From Roseateles sp. (GTDB lineage Bacteria; Pseudomonadota; Gammaproteobacteria; Burkholderiales; Burkholderiaceae_C): a stretch of DNA of 64,000 nt. Below are positions 55,242 through 63,866 of the stretch, one piece after another. Under the pieces are notes generated by a model. That model was given only the letters and a program-made list of their open reading frames with translations. It had not been told where the DNA came from and ran no database searches. The stretch's first letter is position 1. Every line of letters begins with the position of its first letter. The translations under genes were made by a program, and so were the position numbers. The DNA lies in the NCBI GenBank assembly GCA_016790285.1, contig JAEUPJ010000097.1, positions 20,644 to 84,643 on the forward strand. Reading direction: 5' to 3'.

Positions 55242-56393
55242 TCAGCTGGACGCAGCGGAGGCGGAGGAGGCGGCCGCGTCGGCGGCACTTGGCGGTGCCA
55301 GCAGCACCTTTTCGCCGGCCTTCAGGCCGTCGATGACCTGCACCTTGGCGCCGTCCTGCAGCCCGACCTTGACCTGGCGCGGCGTCTGCTTGTTGGCGGC
55401 GTCCAGCACCTGCACGGTGAAGCGGCCATCCTTGCCGCGCTCGCCCAGGGCCACCACCGGCATGGTCAGCACCTGCTTGGCCGTGCCGGTCTCGATGTCG
55501 ACCTGCACCGTCATGTCGCTGAAGAGCGCCCGGTCGCGGTTGTCCACCTCGAACAGCACGTTGTAGAAGACGGCGTTGCCCGCCCGCTCGGGCACGGGCT
55601 GGATGACGCGCACCTTGCCTTCGTAGCGCTTGCCCTCGCCCGACAGCGTCGTGAAGCGGGCCGTCTGGCCCACCTTGATCGACTGCACGTCGGCCTCGGG
55701 CACCTTGGTGCGCACGGTGATGGTGTCCAGGTCGGCCAGCGTCAGGATGACGGGCGTGATCTGCACGGAGATCAGCGTCTGGCCCACCTGCACCGGCAGG
55801 TTGACCACCGTGCCGTTCATGGGCGCGGTGATGCGGGTGTAGGAGAGGTTGACCTTCTTCTTGTCGAGCTCGGCCTGCAGCCGGTTGAGGTTGGCCGCCT
55901 GGCCGCGCAGGTCGGCCTCGATCTTGGCGAGGTCCACCTCGGCGCGCTCGGCCTCATTGCCCGAGGTGGCCTGGCCGGCGAGCAGGCGTTGCTGGCGCTT
56001 GAGTTCGCGGCGGGCGGCATCGGCGTCGACGCGGCGGCTGTCCAGCGCGGCGCTGGCCTGGGCCACGGCGGCCTCGGCCTGGGCGACGTCGCTGCGGGCG
56101 AGGTCAGGGTCCAGGCTGACGAGCAGGTCGCCCTTCTTCACCTGCTGGCCGAGTTCGATGTGGATGGTCTGGATCTGGCCGCTGACCTGGGCGCCGACGT
56201 CGACCTTGGTCTTGGCCTGCAGCACGCCCGCGGCCTGCACGTTCTGGGTCACGTCGCCCAGGGCCACCACGCCGCTGGGAGGCGCCGGCGGGGCCGGCGG
56301 CGTGCGCATGAACCACCAGGCGGCCGCACCCGCGGCCAGCAGGGCGATGACGATCAGGCGCACGCGCCAGCGCTTCAGAAACGATGCTTTCAT
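55242..56393 (-). CDS. macA: MacA-type periplasmic adaptor subunit
   Basis: A 383-residue membrane-fusion adaptor. One N-terminal anchor (RLIVIALLAAGAAAWWFM) is followed by a lipoyl half-motif (AAGVLQAKTKVDVGAQVSGQIQTIHIELGQQVKKGDLLVSLD), a coiled-coil hairpin rich in Ala/Glu/Arg (about 95-190), a beta-barrel (TRITAPMNGTVVNLPVQVGQTLI) and the membrane-proximal domain. A low-complexity Ala/Ser tail ends the protein. GGGAGGG precedes the ATG. First gene of the macA-macB-OMF operon; the 180-base gap upstream to the glk-rpiR stop holds its promoter. Confidence 0.94.
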   Translation of the reverse strand: MKASFLKRWRVRLIVIALLAAGAAAWWFMRTPPAPPAPPSGVVALGDVTQNVQAAGVLQAKTKVDVGAQVSGQIQTIHIELGQQVKKGDLLVSLDPDLARSDVAQAEAAVAQASAALDSRRVDADAARRELKRQQRLLAGQATSGNEAERAEVDLAKIEADLRGQAANLNRLQAELDKKKVNLSYTRITAPMNGTVVNLPVQVGQTLISVQITPVILTLADLDTITVRTKVPEADVQSIKVGQTARFTTLSGEGKRYEGKVRVIQPVPERAGNAVFYNVLFEVDNRDRALFSDMTVQVDIETGTAKQVLTMPVVALGERGKDGRFTVQVLDAANKQTPRQVKVGLQDGAKVQVIDGLKAGEKVLLAPPSAADAAASSASAASS

Positions 56394-56573
56394 GTCCCTC
56401 CCTGGACCGCGGGGTCTGTGCCCCTTCGGAGTGGCTGCCCAGGGCAGCCGGATGACGGGTCGATCTCGGGTCTAGCTTCACGGTCGAACGGGAGGCTGCC
56501 GCCCGTCGTCGGCGCATCGTCGTGAGCGATGCATGCCTTGGCGAAAGTCATGCCGGCCCAGCGGCAGGCGCTG

Positions 56574-58475
56574 TCAACGGCTGTGCGACGTCAGGCGCGC
56601 GAGCGGCGAGGCCGTGCTGACGCCCGGGGCCGACGCACCACGCGGGCCCTTGCCGTCGTCGTCCTCGGGCCCGCCGGTGAGCGCGGCAATGCTGTCCGGG
56701 CTGCGGCGCATCGCCACGCCCACCGCCAGGATGTCGATGACGAGCAGGTGCAGGATGCGGCTGACCATCGGCAGGTGGGTGGCGATGTCCTCGATGTGGT
56801 CGACGATCAGCGTCACGTCGGCCTTCTTGGCCAGCGGGCTCTGGCTGGCCGTGATGGCCACGACCTTGGCGCCGCGCTCCTGGGCCTTCTCCACCACGGC
56901 GAGCAGCTCGGGCAACCGACCACCGCTGCTGATGACGACAGCCACGTCGCCCTCGCGCAGGACGTCCGCGGCCAGCAGCTGCAGGCGAGGGTCGGTGTAG
57001 GCGCCGCAGGGCATGCCGAAGCGCAGGAACTTGAACTGCGCGTCCTGTGCCACGACGCTGTAGTGGCCCAGCGCGAAGAACTCGATGCGGTGCGCCGCCA
57101 GCAGCATGTCGATGGCGCGGTCGATGGTGTCGCGGTTGAGGTGGCTGCGCACCTGCAAGATGGCGCTGGCCGTGTTGCCCAGCACCTTGGCGCCCAGCTC
57201 CAGCATGGAGTCGTTGGTGTTGACCTGCGTGTGCGTGACCGGCACGGTGCCGGTGAGGCCGGAGGCCAGGCGCAGCTTGAAGTCGGACAAGCCTTCGCAG
57301 CCGAGCGAGCGGCAGAAGCGGATGACGGTCGGCTGGCTCACGCCGGCGGCCCTGGCGATTTCGGCGATGGGGTCGTTGAGCACCGAGCGCGGCTGCGCGA
57401 GCACGAGGTCCGCCACGCGCAGTTCGGCAGGCGACAGCTCGCTGCGGGCGCGCCGGATCTGGCCCAGGATGGCCGAGCCGGGCGAGGCCTGCAGGTTGCG
57501 CAGCTGGTTCTCGAGGATGGCCGACGCGCCCTTGAAGGTGGCTTGCTCCGCGGTGATGACGAAGGTCGGGATGGCCGACACGTACTCGCGAAAGCGGCCC
57601 TTGTCCTCGAAGCGGGCACGGAACGGGCTGCGGTCGAAGTACTCGCCCAGGCGCGGCACGATGCCGCCGCCGATGTAGATGCCGCCGAGCGACCCCAGCG
57701 TCACGGCCAGGTTGGCCGCGGCGGTGCCGAGCAGCCCGCAGAAAACCTCCAGCGTCTCCAGGCAGAGAGGGTCGGCGTCGTCAAGTGCGCGCTGCGTGAT
57801 CGCCGGGGCTTGCAGCGGGTTGACCTGCACGCCGTGGCGGTCGGCCAACGCGCGGTAGATGAGCTCCAGGCCGGGGCCGGAGATGAGGCGCTCGTAGGAG
57901 ACGTGATCCAGCGTCTGCCAGGCGAACTTGAGGATGTCCATCTCGCGCTCGTCGCGCGGGCCGAAGTTGACGTGGCCGCCCTCGGTGCCCAGGGCGATCC
58001 AGCCTTCGCCCGCCGGGATGAGGCCCGACACGCCCAGGCCCGTTCCCGCGCCCAGCAGCCCGATGACGCTCGGCCGGCGCGCCTGGCCGCCGCCGACCTG
58101 GCGCACGTCCACCTCGGCCAGGCGGGGCAGGGCCATGGCCAGGGCGGTGAAGTCGTTGACGACGACGAGGGTGTCGAAGCCCAGGCGCTGGCGCATCTCG
58201 TCGATGGAGAACTGCCAGTGGTAGTTGGTCATGCGTACCCGGTCTCCCTCGACCGGGTTGGCGATGGCGATGGCGGCATGCGCGATCTGCTGCGGGCCGC
58301 CGTCGGTCCAGCTCAGACCCTCGAGGTAGGCGCGAACCGCGGCGTGGAAATCGGCATGGTCGGCGCAACGCAGCGACGCCATCTGGGTGAATTCGCCCGG
58401 GCCGGTTTCCAAGGTGAAGCGCGCATAGGTGCCGCCAATATCGGCAAGCAATCGGGGGCTGTCGAAACGGGGCAT
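56574..58475 (-). CDS. glk: Bifunctional glucokinase/RpiR family transcriptional regulator
   Basis: A 633-residue fusion. Residues 1 to about 330 are a ROK-unrelated Glk-type glucokinase: LLADIGGTYARF (ATP phosphate loop), VVVNDFTALAMALPRL with the catalytic Asp, LLGAGTGLGVSGL, TEGGHVNFGP and GGIYIGGGIVPRLGE. Residues about 345-420 are an RpiR HTH (IGQIRRARSELSPAELRVADLVL then IAEIARAAGVSQPTVIRFCRSLGCEGLSDFK) and about 465-600 a SIS sugar-phosphate sensor with VVISSGGRLPELL. The same fusion is known in Burkholderia. It phosphorylates glucose and probably represses carbohydrate genes via binding of a sugar phosphate such as KDPG. ATG 58475 is preferred to a TTG 12 bases upstream. Confidence 0.94.
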   Translation of the reverse strand: MPRFDSPRLLADIGGTYARFTLETGPGEFTQMASLRCADHADFHAAVRAYLEGLSWTDGGPQQIAHAAIAIANPVEGDRVRMTNYHWQFSIDEMRQRLGFDTLVVVNDFTALAMALPRLAEVDVRQVGGGQARRPSVIGLLGAGTGLGVSGLIPAGEGWIALGTEGGHVNFGPRDEREMDILKFAWQTLDHVSYERLISGPGLELIYRALADRHGVQVNPLQAPAITQRALDDADPLCLETLEVFCGLLGTAAANLAVTLGSLGGIYIGGGIVPRLGEYFDRSPFRARFEDKGRFREYVSAIPTFVITAEQATFKGASAILENQLRNLQASPGSAILGQIRRARSELSPAELRVADLVLAQPRSVLNDPIAEIARAAGVSQPTVIRFCRSLGCEGLSDFKLRLASGLTGTVPVTHTQVNTNDSMLELGAKVLGNTASAILQVRSHLNRDTIDRAIDMLLAAHRIEFFALGHYSVVAQDAQFKFLRFGMPCGAYTDPRLQLLAADVLREGDVAVVISSGGRLPELLAVVEKAQERGAKVVAITASQSPLAKKADVTLIVDHIEDIATHLPMVSRILHLLVIDILAVGVAMRRSPDSIAALTGGPEDDDGKGPRGASAPGVSTASPLARLTSHSR

Positions 58476-58566
58476 GGGCAGGCGCAATGACGAAGGAAAG
58501 CGATGATTATCCGCAGCGCTGCAGGGCGCCCGGCTGGGCTCCCGCGGGCAGGCGGTGTTCTACTGG

Positions 58567-58583
58567 TTGTAGCTTCACTACAA
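58567..58583. promoter_or_regulatory. HexR/RpiR-like operator 1
   Basis: TTGTAG-CTTCA-CTACAA, a perfect 6-bp inverted repeat with 5-base spacer, in the 331-base gap between the divergent glucokinase genes. The half-sites match the TGTAR/YTACA arms of the HexR consensus known in gammaproteobacteria. Confidence 0.65.
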
Positions 58584-58691
58584 GGTGCCGGCAATCGAGT
58601 TTCCCCAGGGAGAGGGCTGGGTTGCCAGGCCGGGAAAGCGTTTCCGTCGCCTGATTTTCAAACTTGGGGTGAGCGTGTATTGCTGATTCGA

Positions 58692-58706
58692 TGTAGTTTT
58701 GCTACC
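58692..58706. promoter_or_regulatory. HexR/RpiR-like operator 2
   Basis: TGTAG-TTTTG-CTACC, same arms and spacing as operator 1 with one mismatch at the last base. It lies about 100 bases before the second glucokinase gene, after TGTATTG, a possible -10 region. Confidence 0.5.
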
Positions 58707-58806
58707 GTCCGCGCGCCCGAAATTTCAACCTTGCTTCCGTCGTGTTTGCCAAAACCTGCGCCTTGAATATGCCTTGCCTTTCTCTCGTGACATTTGGGGC
58801 GCAGGC

Positions 58807-59799
58807 ATGACGGCCGCCTACCCCTGGCTGGTGGCCGATGTGGGCGGCACCAACGCCCGTTTCGGCACGGTGGCAGGCCCGGGCGCGACGGTGGAAGACG
58901 TCCGCGTGCTGCCCGTGGCGGGTCATGCCGGCCCGGCCGCGGCCGTGCGCGCCTACCTGGACGGCCAGCCAAGCGGTGCCACCCGGCCGCGCAGCGCGGC
59001 CTTTGCGCTGGCGACGGCGCTGCACGGCGACCACATCGAGCTCACCAACGGCGCCTGGAGTTTTTCGCGCGCGGCCACGCAGCAGGAACTCGGGTTGCAG
59101 ACGCTGCTGTGCCTGAACGATTTCGAAGCCCAGGCACTGTCCTTGCCGCGCCTGCGCGCCGATCAACTGCGCCCGTGGGGCGCGCCGCCGCCTGCGCCGG
59201 GCGAGGTGGCCGTCGGCACCGTGATGGCGGTGATCGGCCCGGGCACCGGGCTGGGTGTGGGCGGTGTCGTGCGTGCGCCCGGGCGCTGGCTCGCGCTGCC
59301 GGGCGAGGGTGGCCACGCGACGCTGGCGCCTGCCGATGACTTCGAAAGCGCCGTGCTGAGCCAGGCGCGCCGCGAGTTCCCGCACGTGTCTGCCGAGCGC
59401 TTCCTGTCGGGCATCGGCCTGCCGGTGTTGTGCCGCAGCGTGGCCGCGGTGCTGGGCGACGGCGAAGACGTCAGCGGCCTGCCGACGGAGCAGATCGTCG
59501 CCCGAGGCCTCGCAGGTACCTCGCCCGCATGCGTGCGCACGCTCGACGCGTTCTGCGCCATGCTGGGTGGCTTTGCGGGCAGCGTTGCACTGACACTGGG
59601 CTCGCGCGGTGGCGTGTTCATCGGCGGCGGCATCGTGCCGCGCCTGGGCGAGCGCTTCTTCCAGTCCGAGTTCCGCGCCCGCTTCGAAGCCAAGGGGCGC
59701 TTCCAGCCCATGCTGGCGGCCATCCCGACCGCCCTGATCACCGACACGCTCGCTGCGTTGTCCGGCGCCGCCCTGGCGCTCGAGCAGGCCGACGCCTGA
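58807..59799 (+). CDS. glk: Glucokinase (stand-alone paralogue)
   Basis: A 330-residue Glk-family hexokinase, phosphorylating glucose at C6 with ATP. Motifs in order: LVADVGGTNARFG, CLNDFEAQALSLPRL with the catalytic Asp, MAVIGPGTGLGVGG, LPGEGGHATLAP and GGVFIGGGIVPRLGERF. It is a paralogue of the Glk half of the divergent fusion, without the RpiR part. The ATG at 58807 starts the conserved domain; an in-frame extension upstream would pass over operator 2 and is unlikely. Two HexR-like palindromes in the shared gap suggest that the fusion regulates it. Confidence 0.93.
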   Translation: MTAAYPWLVADVGGTNARFGTVAGPGATVEDVRVLPVAGHAGPAAAVRAYLDGQPSGATRPRSAAFALATALHGDHIELTNGAWSFSRAATQQELGLQTLLCLNDFEAQALSLPRLRADQLRPWGAPPPAPGEVAVGTVMAVIGPGTGLGVGGVVRAPGRWLALPGEGGHATLAPADDFESAVLSQARREFPHVSAERFLSGIGLPVLCRSVAAVLGDGEDVSGLPTEQIVARGLAGTSPACVRTLDAFCAMLGGFAGSVALTLGSRGGVFIGGGIVPRLGERFFQSEFRARFEAKGRFQPMLAAIPTALITDTLAALSGAALALEQADA

Positions 59800-59845
59800 G
59801 TCTTTCGGCGCGCGTCCTGCGCGCCGGCCCTTCCTTGAATTGAAT

Positions 59846-59876
59846 GCGGCCGCGCCGGTTGAACCGGCGTGGCCGC
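59846..59876 (+). terminator. Strong hairpin after the second glucokinase
   Basis: GCGGCCGCGCCGGTT pairs with GAACCGGCGTGGCCGC to give about 14 base pairs with one G-T wobble and a 3-base loop. There is no T-run, so termination would be imperfect or Rho-assisted. Confidence 0.5.
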
Positions 59877-59961
59877 TGCCGCATGCGCGGTCGGCAAGGT
59901 GGTGATTGCACTCGTCTGGTGCATTTTCATGCGTCTCTGCTTGTTAACCCTAAAGGCGGCA

Positions 59962-59976
59962 TGTAGTTGCGCTACA
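59962..59976. promoter_or_regulatory. HexR/RpiR-like operator 3
   Basis: TGTAG-TTGCG-CTACA, a perfect copy of the arms and spacing seen between the glucokinase genes, 250 bases upstream of the TonB-dependent receptor. The 59800-60225 gap is AT-richer than its flanks, as expected for a promoter region. Confidence 0.6.
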
Positions 59977-60225
59977 AAGTTGATAGAAATTGGCCTGTCT
60001 TTGCAGTCATGCAACGGCGTGTCGTGCAAATGATTGAGTGAAAACCCTTGGTTTCAGCCCGAAATCTGGTGGTGCAAGCGCAACGTCTAGGGTTTACGCA
60101 GGTGCGGGTGGAAATCTAGTTTTGGTACAAACTTGGTCGAGACGTTGGGTTCTCGCCCCAATGATGTGCGCCGGGGGCGGCGTGCAACGAGGGCCAGCCG
60201 CTTTCACGAAACAGAGGAGACATTC

Positions 60226-63021
60226 ATGAGCATGAGCAAGGACAAGCGCAGCCAGCAGGCTGTTGGGTCGTATCGGATCAGCCCGGTTGCTGTCGGGTGT
60301 GCGCTGATGGTTATGGCTACCGCCGTGTCGGCGCAGCAGCAGACTCAGCAGTTGGAGACTGTGACGGTTACCGGTATCCGCCGAGGCATTGAGGCGTCGA
60401 TCTCGGTCAAGAAGAATTCGGACAGCATCGTGGAGTCAGTGTCTGCAGAAGACATCGGCAAGCTGCCGGACATCTCGATTGCCGAATCCCTCGGCCGCCT
60501 GCCGGGCCTGTCGGCTCAGCGGGTCGCAGGTCGCGCCCAAGTCATCAGCGTGCGCGGTCTCTCGCCCGACTTCGCCACGTCGCTGCTCAATGGCCGCGAG
60601 ATCGTTAGCACAGGCGACAACCGGTCCGTCGAGTTCGACCAGTACCCTTCAGAGCTACTGGCCAGCGTTAGCGTTTACAAGACCCCGGACGGCGGACTTG
60701 TGGGCCAGGGCCTGTCAGGCACGATCGACATGCAAACCGTTCGTCCGCTGAATTTCGGCACCCGTGTGCTCGCAGTCAACGTGCGCGGTCAGAAGAATTC
60801 ACTGGGCGCCGCAGCGGGGGCCAAGGGCACTGGCAACCGCGTCAGCGCTAGCTACATCGACCAATTCGCCGACCGCACCGTGGGCCTGGTTCTGGGCTAT
60901 GCCCACCAGGAGACCCCGGTACAAGAGGAGCAGGTTGGCCTGTACGAGCCGTGGCAGGCTTTGGGCAACGGCTGGCGCCCGGGCGTCGCCGCTGGCACGT
61001 TTTACTCTGACGGCATCAAAGCGCTGCGCCGCACCGGCACTGAAAAGCGCGACGCCTTCTTGGCAACGGCTGAATTCCGCCCGAACAAGGAATTCACCAG
61101 CGTAGTCGACTACTACCACACCAAGGCCAAGCGCGAAGACACGGCGAACCAGTTCGAAGTGAACCTGAGCGGCTACAACGGTGGCTACTCCCCTGGCTTG
61201 AACGTCACGTCGCCCGTGATCAACAGCAACAGCACGTTCGTGGGCGGTACGGTCAGCGGCCTGTACCCGCTGGTCCGCGGCATGTACAACGACCGCAAGG
61301 ACACCATCGATGCATTCGGTTGGAACAACAAGCTGAAGCTCGCCGGTGGTTCTACGCTCACGGCGGACGTGAGCTACTCGAAGGCTGACCGCAAGGAAGT
61401 CAACCTCGAGAACAACACGCAGCTGGCGCCCAATGGCTCCACGGCTCCCCTGGACACACTGAAGTTCAACTTCGCCACTGGCGGATTCCCCACACTGACG
61501 CCGACCCTCAGCTACGCTGACCCGACCAAGCTCTTCCTGCGGGGCACCATCTACGGTTCCGGCTACGGCAAGACGCCGAGTGTGGTTGATGAACTGAAGT
61601 CGTTGAAGCTGGCGGGCAACTTCCCGCTGCCCGAGGGCTTCAAGGGCTTCTTCCAGGATGTGGATGTCGGCTTCAACTACGCCGACCGCTCCAAGAAGAA
61701 GCACCAACCGGAAGGCAACATCAACGTCGGCCCGCAGGGCGACACCACCATCCCGGCCGACCTGCAATATTCGCCCGTGGACCTGAGCTTTGCCGGTCTG
61801 GGCAGCGTACCTGCCTGGAACGTGCCGGGTGCCGTCGGACGCTTCATGACGTTCAATCCCAGCGAGACCAGCGCCCCGTACCTGATTCCCAAGGCCTGGA
61901 ATGTCTACGAAAAGACCACGACCGGATTCATCAAGGGCAATATCGACAGCGAACTGGCCGGTATGCCGGTGCGTGGCAACGTTGGCTTGCAGGTGATCCG
62001 AGTTGATCAATCGTCGACGTCCAACTATTGGGACAGCAACGCGCCCTCGGGCAGCAACATCAAGCCGAACACGGATGGCAAGGTGCGCACCGACGTGCTG
62101 CCGAGCGCCAATCTTGTGTTCTCGCTGGCGGATGACCAAACCCTTCGCTTTGCCTTGGCTCGCCAGATGGCGCGTCCCCGCGTTGACCAACTTCGTTCCG
62201 GCATTGAGTTTGGCGTCGACAGCGCGACTGGCAAGCCGGGCGCAAGCGGCGGCAACCCGAAGGCTGATCCCTGGATCGCCAATGCGTTTGACGTCTCGTA
62301 CGAGAAGTACTTCGGTACCAAGGCCTATGTGGCGGCTGCGGCCTTCTACAAGGACCTGAAGAGCTACATCTACACGCAGAAGCAGGACGGCTACGACCTC
62401 AGCAACTTCACCAAGAGCTACGTGCCGCCCAAGACTTGCACGACGCCTGCCGGCCCGAATCAGCAGTGCCCTGCGGCGCTCAGCACGGGCACTTTCACCG
62501 CGCCGTTCAACGGCAAGGGCGGCAGCCTGTCGGGTGTGGAGCTGTCGGCCTCCCTGCCGCTGTCGCTGGTGTCGTCATCGCTGAAGGGCTTCGGCATCCA
62601 GGCCAGCGCCAGCTTCACCCGCAGCGGCATCAAGGTGCAGGATCCTGAGAGCGCTTCTAGTGTCGGCGGCGGGGATATCACGCTGCCCGGACTGTCCAAG
62701 CAGGTCTACAACCTGACGGCCTATTACGAGGCCGACGGTTTCGAAGCACGCATCAGCCAGCGCCGCCGTTCCGATTTCATTGGAGAGATTGGCAACTTCA
62801 ACGGTGCCCGGACGTTGCGCTATGTCGTGGGTGAAAACATCACTGACTTGCAGGTCGGCTACAACTTCAGCGATGGTTCACTGAAGGGACTGGGGCTGTT
62901 GTTTCAGGTGAACAACTTGACGAACGCCGCCTACCAGACCTACGCAGGGACGAAAGATCGCCCGCTTGAGTACCAAAAGTGGGGTCGCACTTACCTGCTG
63001 GGCGCGAACTACAAGTTCTGA
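60226..63021 (+). CDS. TonB-dependent receptor, carbohydrate-associated (TIGR01782-like)
   Basis: A 931-residue outer-membrane receptor of the large TonB-dependent type common in Caulobacter and Xanthomonas. A signal segment (VAVGCALMVMATAVSA, to about residue 38) precedes the TonB box LETVTVTGIRRGIEASISVKK. The plug has AEDIGKLPDISIAESLGRLPGLSAQR, VISVRGLSPDFATSLLNGRE and SVEFDQYPSELLASVSVYKT, all typical. It ends in GANYKF. Family members import maltodextrins, chitin oligomers or other sugars; the adjacent glucokinases and operator 3 support a sugar substrate. The ATG at 60226 follows AGAGGAGA. GC content is lower than in the neighbouring genes, which suggests transfer or relaxed selection. 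Confidence 0.93.
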   Translation: MSMSKDKRSQQAVGSYRISPVAVGCALMVMATAVSAQQQTQQLETVTVTGIRRGIEASISVKKNSDSIVESVSAEDIGKLPDISIAESLGRLPGLSAQRVAGRAQVISVRGLSPDFATSLLNGREIVSTGDNRSVEFDQYPSELLASVSVYKTPDGGLVGQGLSGTIDMQTVRPLNFGTRVLAVNVRGQKNSLGAAAGAKGTGNRVSASYIDQFADRTVGLVLGYAHQETPVQEEQVGLYEPWQALGNGWRPGVAAGTFYSDGIKALRRTGTEKRDAFLATAEFRPNKEFTSVVDYYHTKAKREDTANQFEVNLSGYNGGYSPGLNVTSPVINSNSTFVGGTVSGLYPLVRGMYNDRKDTIDAFGWNNKLKLAGGSTLTADVSYSKADRKEVNLENNTQLAPNGSTAPLDTLKFNFATGGFPTLTPTLSYADPTKLFLRGTIYGSGYGKTPSVVDELKSLKLAGNFPLPEGFKGFFQDVDVGFNYADRSKKKHQPEGNINVGPQGDTTIPADLQYSPVDLSFAGLGSVPAWNVPGAVGRFMTFNPSETSAPYLIPKAWNVYEKTTTGFIKGNIDSELAGMPVRGNVGLQVIRVDQSSTSNYWDSNAPSGSNIKPNTDGKVRTDVLPSANLVFSLADDQTLRFALARQMARPRVDQLRSGIEFGVDSATGKPGASGGNPKADPWIANAFDVSYEKYFGTKAYVAAAAFYKDLKSYIYTQKQDGYDLSNFTKSYVPPKTCTTPAGPNQQCPAALSTGTFTAPFNGKGGSLSGVELSASLPLSLVSSSLKGFGIQASASFTRSGIKVQDPESASSVGGGDITLPGLSKQVYNLTAYYEADGFEARISQRRRSDFIGEIGNFNGARTLRYVVGENITDLQVGYNFSDGSLKGLGLLFQVNNLTNAAYQTYAGTKDRPLEYQKWGRTYLLGANYKF

Positions 63022-63052
63022 TTGACGTCAGTTCTGAGCCGCTGCCGGTGTG

Positions 63053-63075
63053 ACCCCCTGCCGGGGGTTTTCTCT
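63053..63075 (+). terminator. Rho-independent terminator after the receptor gene
   Basis: ACCCCC-TGCC-GGGGGT (63053-63068) followed by TTTTCTCT, 31 bases after the receptor stop codon. Confidence 0.85.
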
Positions 63076-63096
63076 GGGGCGCAGGGTGCGGGCGAA

Positions 63097-63141
63097 CCCC
63101 GGTAGTCGAGCGAATTCGGCTGCGGTAGCCCACTCCAGTGA
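63097..63141 (-). pseudogene. Short IS3-type transposase C-terminal remnant
   Basis: Reverse-strand reading SLEWATAAEFARLPG resembles the end of an IS3 OrfB (compare SALDWSTPTEFARR in the adjacent element). The DNA is similar to the neighbouring copy over about 45 bases. Too short for a firm family call; it could be a duplicated IS end. Confidence 0.45.
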
Positions 63142-63154
63142 CCCTGTCCCTGTT

Positions 63155-63521
63155 TCAGTAGCGCTCGGAAGTAGAACTTTCCGGCTCCTCTGACATCGCC
63201 GCAGCCGCCTGCAGGCGGCTGCGGCGGGCGAATTCGGTTGGCGTGGACCAGTCCAACGCCGAGTGGGGGCGGTTCTCGTTGTAGTCCCGTCGCCAAGCCT
63301 CGATCTTGGCGCGCGCATCGTCCAGTGACAAGAGCCAATGCTCGTTCAGGCACTCCTGGCGCAGGCGCCCGTTGAAGCTCTCGACCGTGGCGTTGTCCGT
63401 CGGTTTGCCTGGCCGGCTGAAGTCCAGTTCGACGCCCCGCTCGTACGCCCACTTGTCCATGGCCTTGGAGATGAACTCGCTGCCGTTGTCGGTCTTGACG
63501 GTCTGCGGCAGCCCGCGGTGC
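63155..63521 (-). pseudogene. IS3 family transposase OrfB, C-terminal fragment
   Basis: Reverse strand, about 120 residues of the DDE integrase: VKTDNGSEFISKAMDKWAYERGVELDFSRPGKPTDNATVESFNGRLRQECLNEHW, ending ENRPHSALDWSTPTEFARR. The D-N-G-S-E-F and the E of VESFNG are the second Asp region and the Glu of the DDE triad. The N-terminal two-thirds are missing: the frame is cut at 63522 where another element begins. This looks like the IS407/ISR-type IS3 subgroup. Not functional. Confidence 0.85.
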
Positions 63522-63522
63522 A

Positions 63523-63866
63523 TGAACCGCCCCGGGTATCGCGGAGGCCGATTGGTTTAAGTCAGACGGTCGCGGCCTGACCAGCGCGTTGTCGATGGTA
63601 GTTGGCCTCGAACTCGGCCGGCGGGATATAGCCCAGCGGCTCCATCAAGCGGTGGTGGTTGAACCAGGCGACCCATTCCAGCGTCGCCAGTTCCACCGCC
63701 TGCTTGGTCTTCCACGTCCCGCGCCGGTGGATGACCTCGGCCTTGTACAGCCCGTTGATGGTCTCGGCCAAGGCGTTGTCATAGCTGTCGCCCTTGGAGC
63801 CCACTGACGGCTCAATGCCGGCCTCGGCAAGACGCTCGCTGTAGCGGATGGACAGGTACTGGGCGG
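63523..63866 (-). mobile_element. Second IS3 family element, truncated (OrfB C-terminal part, CDS remnant 63562-63866)
   Basis: The end sequence TGAACCGCCCCGGG begins at 63523 and looks like an IS3-family terminal repeat. The reverse-strand coding part reads QYLSIRYSERLAEAGIEPSVG, GSKGDSYDNALAETINGLYKAEVIHRRG, then WVAWFNHHRLMEPLGYIPPAEFEANYHRQ and a stop at 63562. These are standard IS3 OrfB segments, with the catalytic Glu in NALAETINGLYK. The N-terminal half is absent because sequence identity stops at 63866, where an IS30-type end begins. It inserted into the preceding IS3 transposase. Confidence 0.8.
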
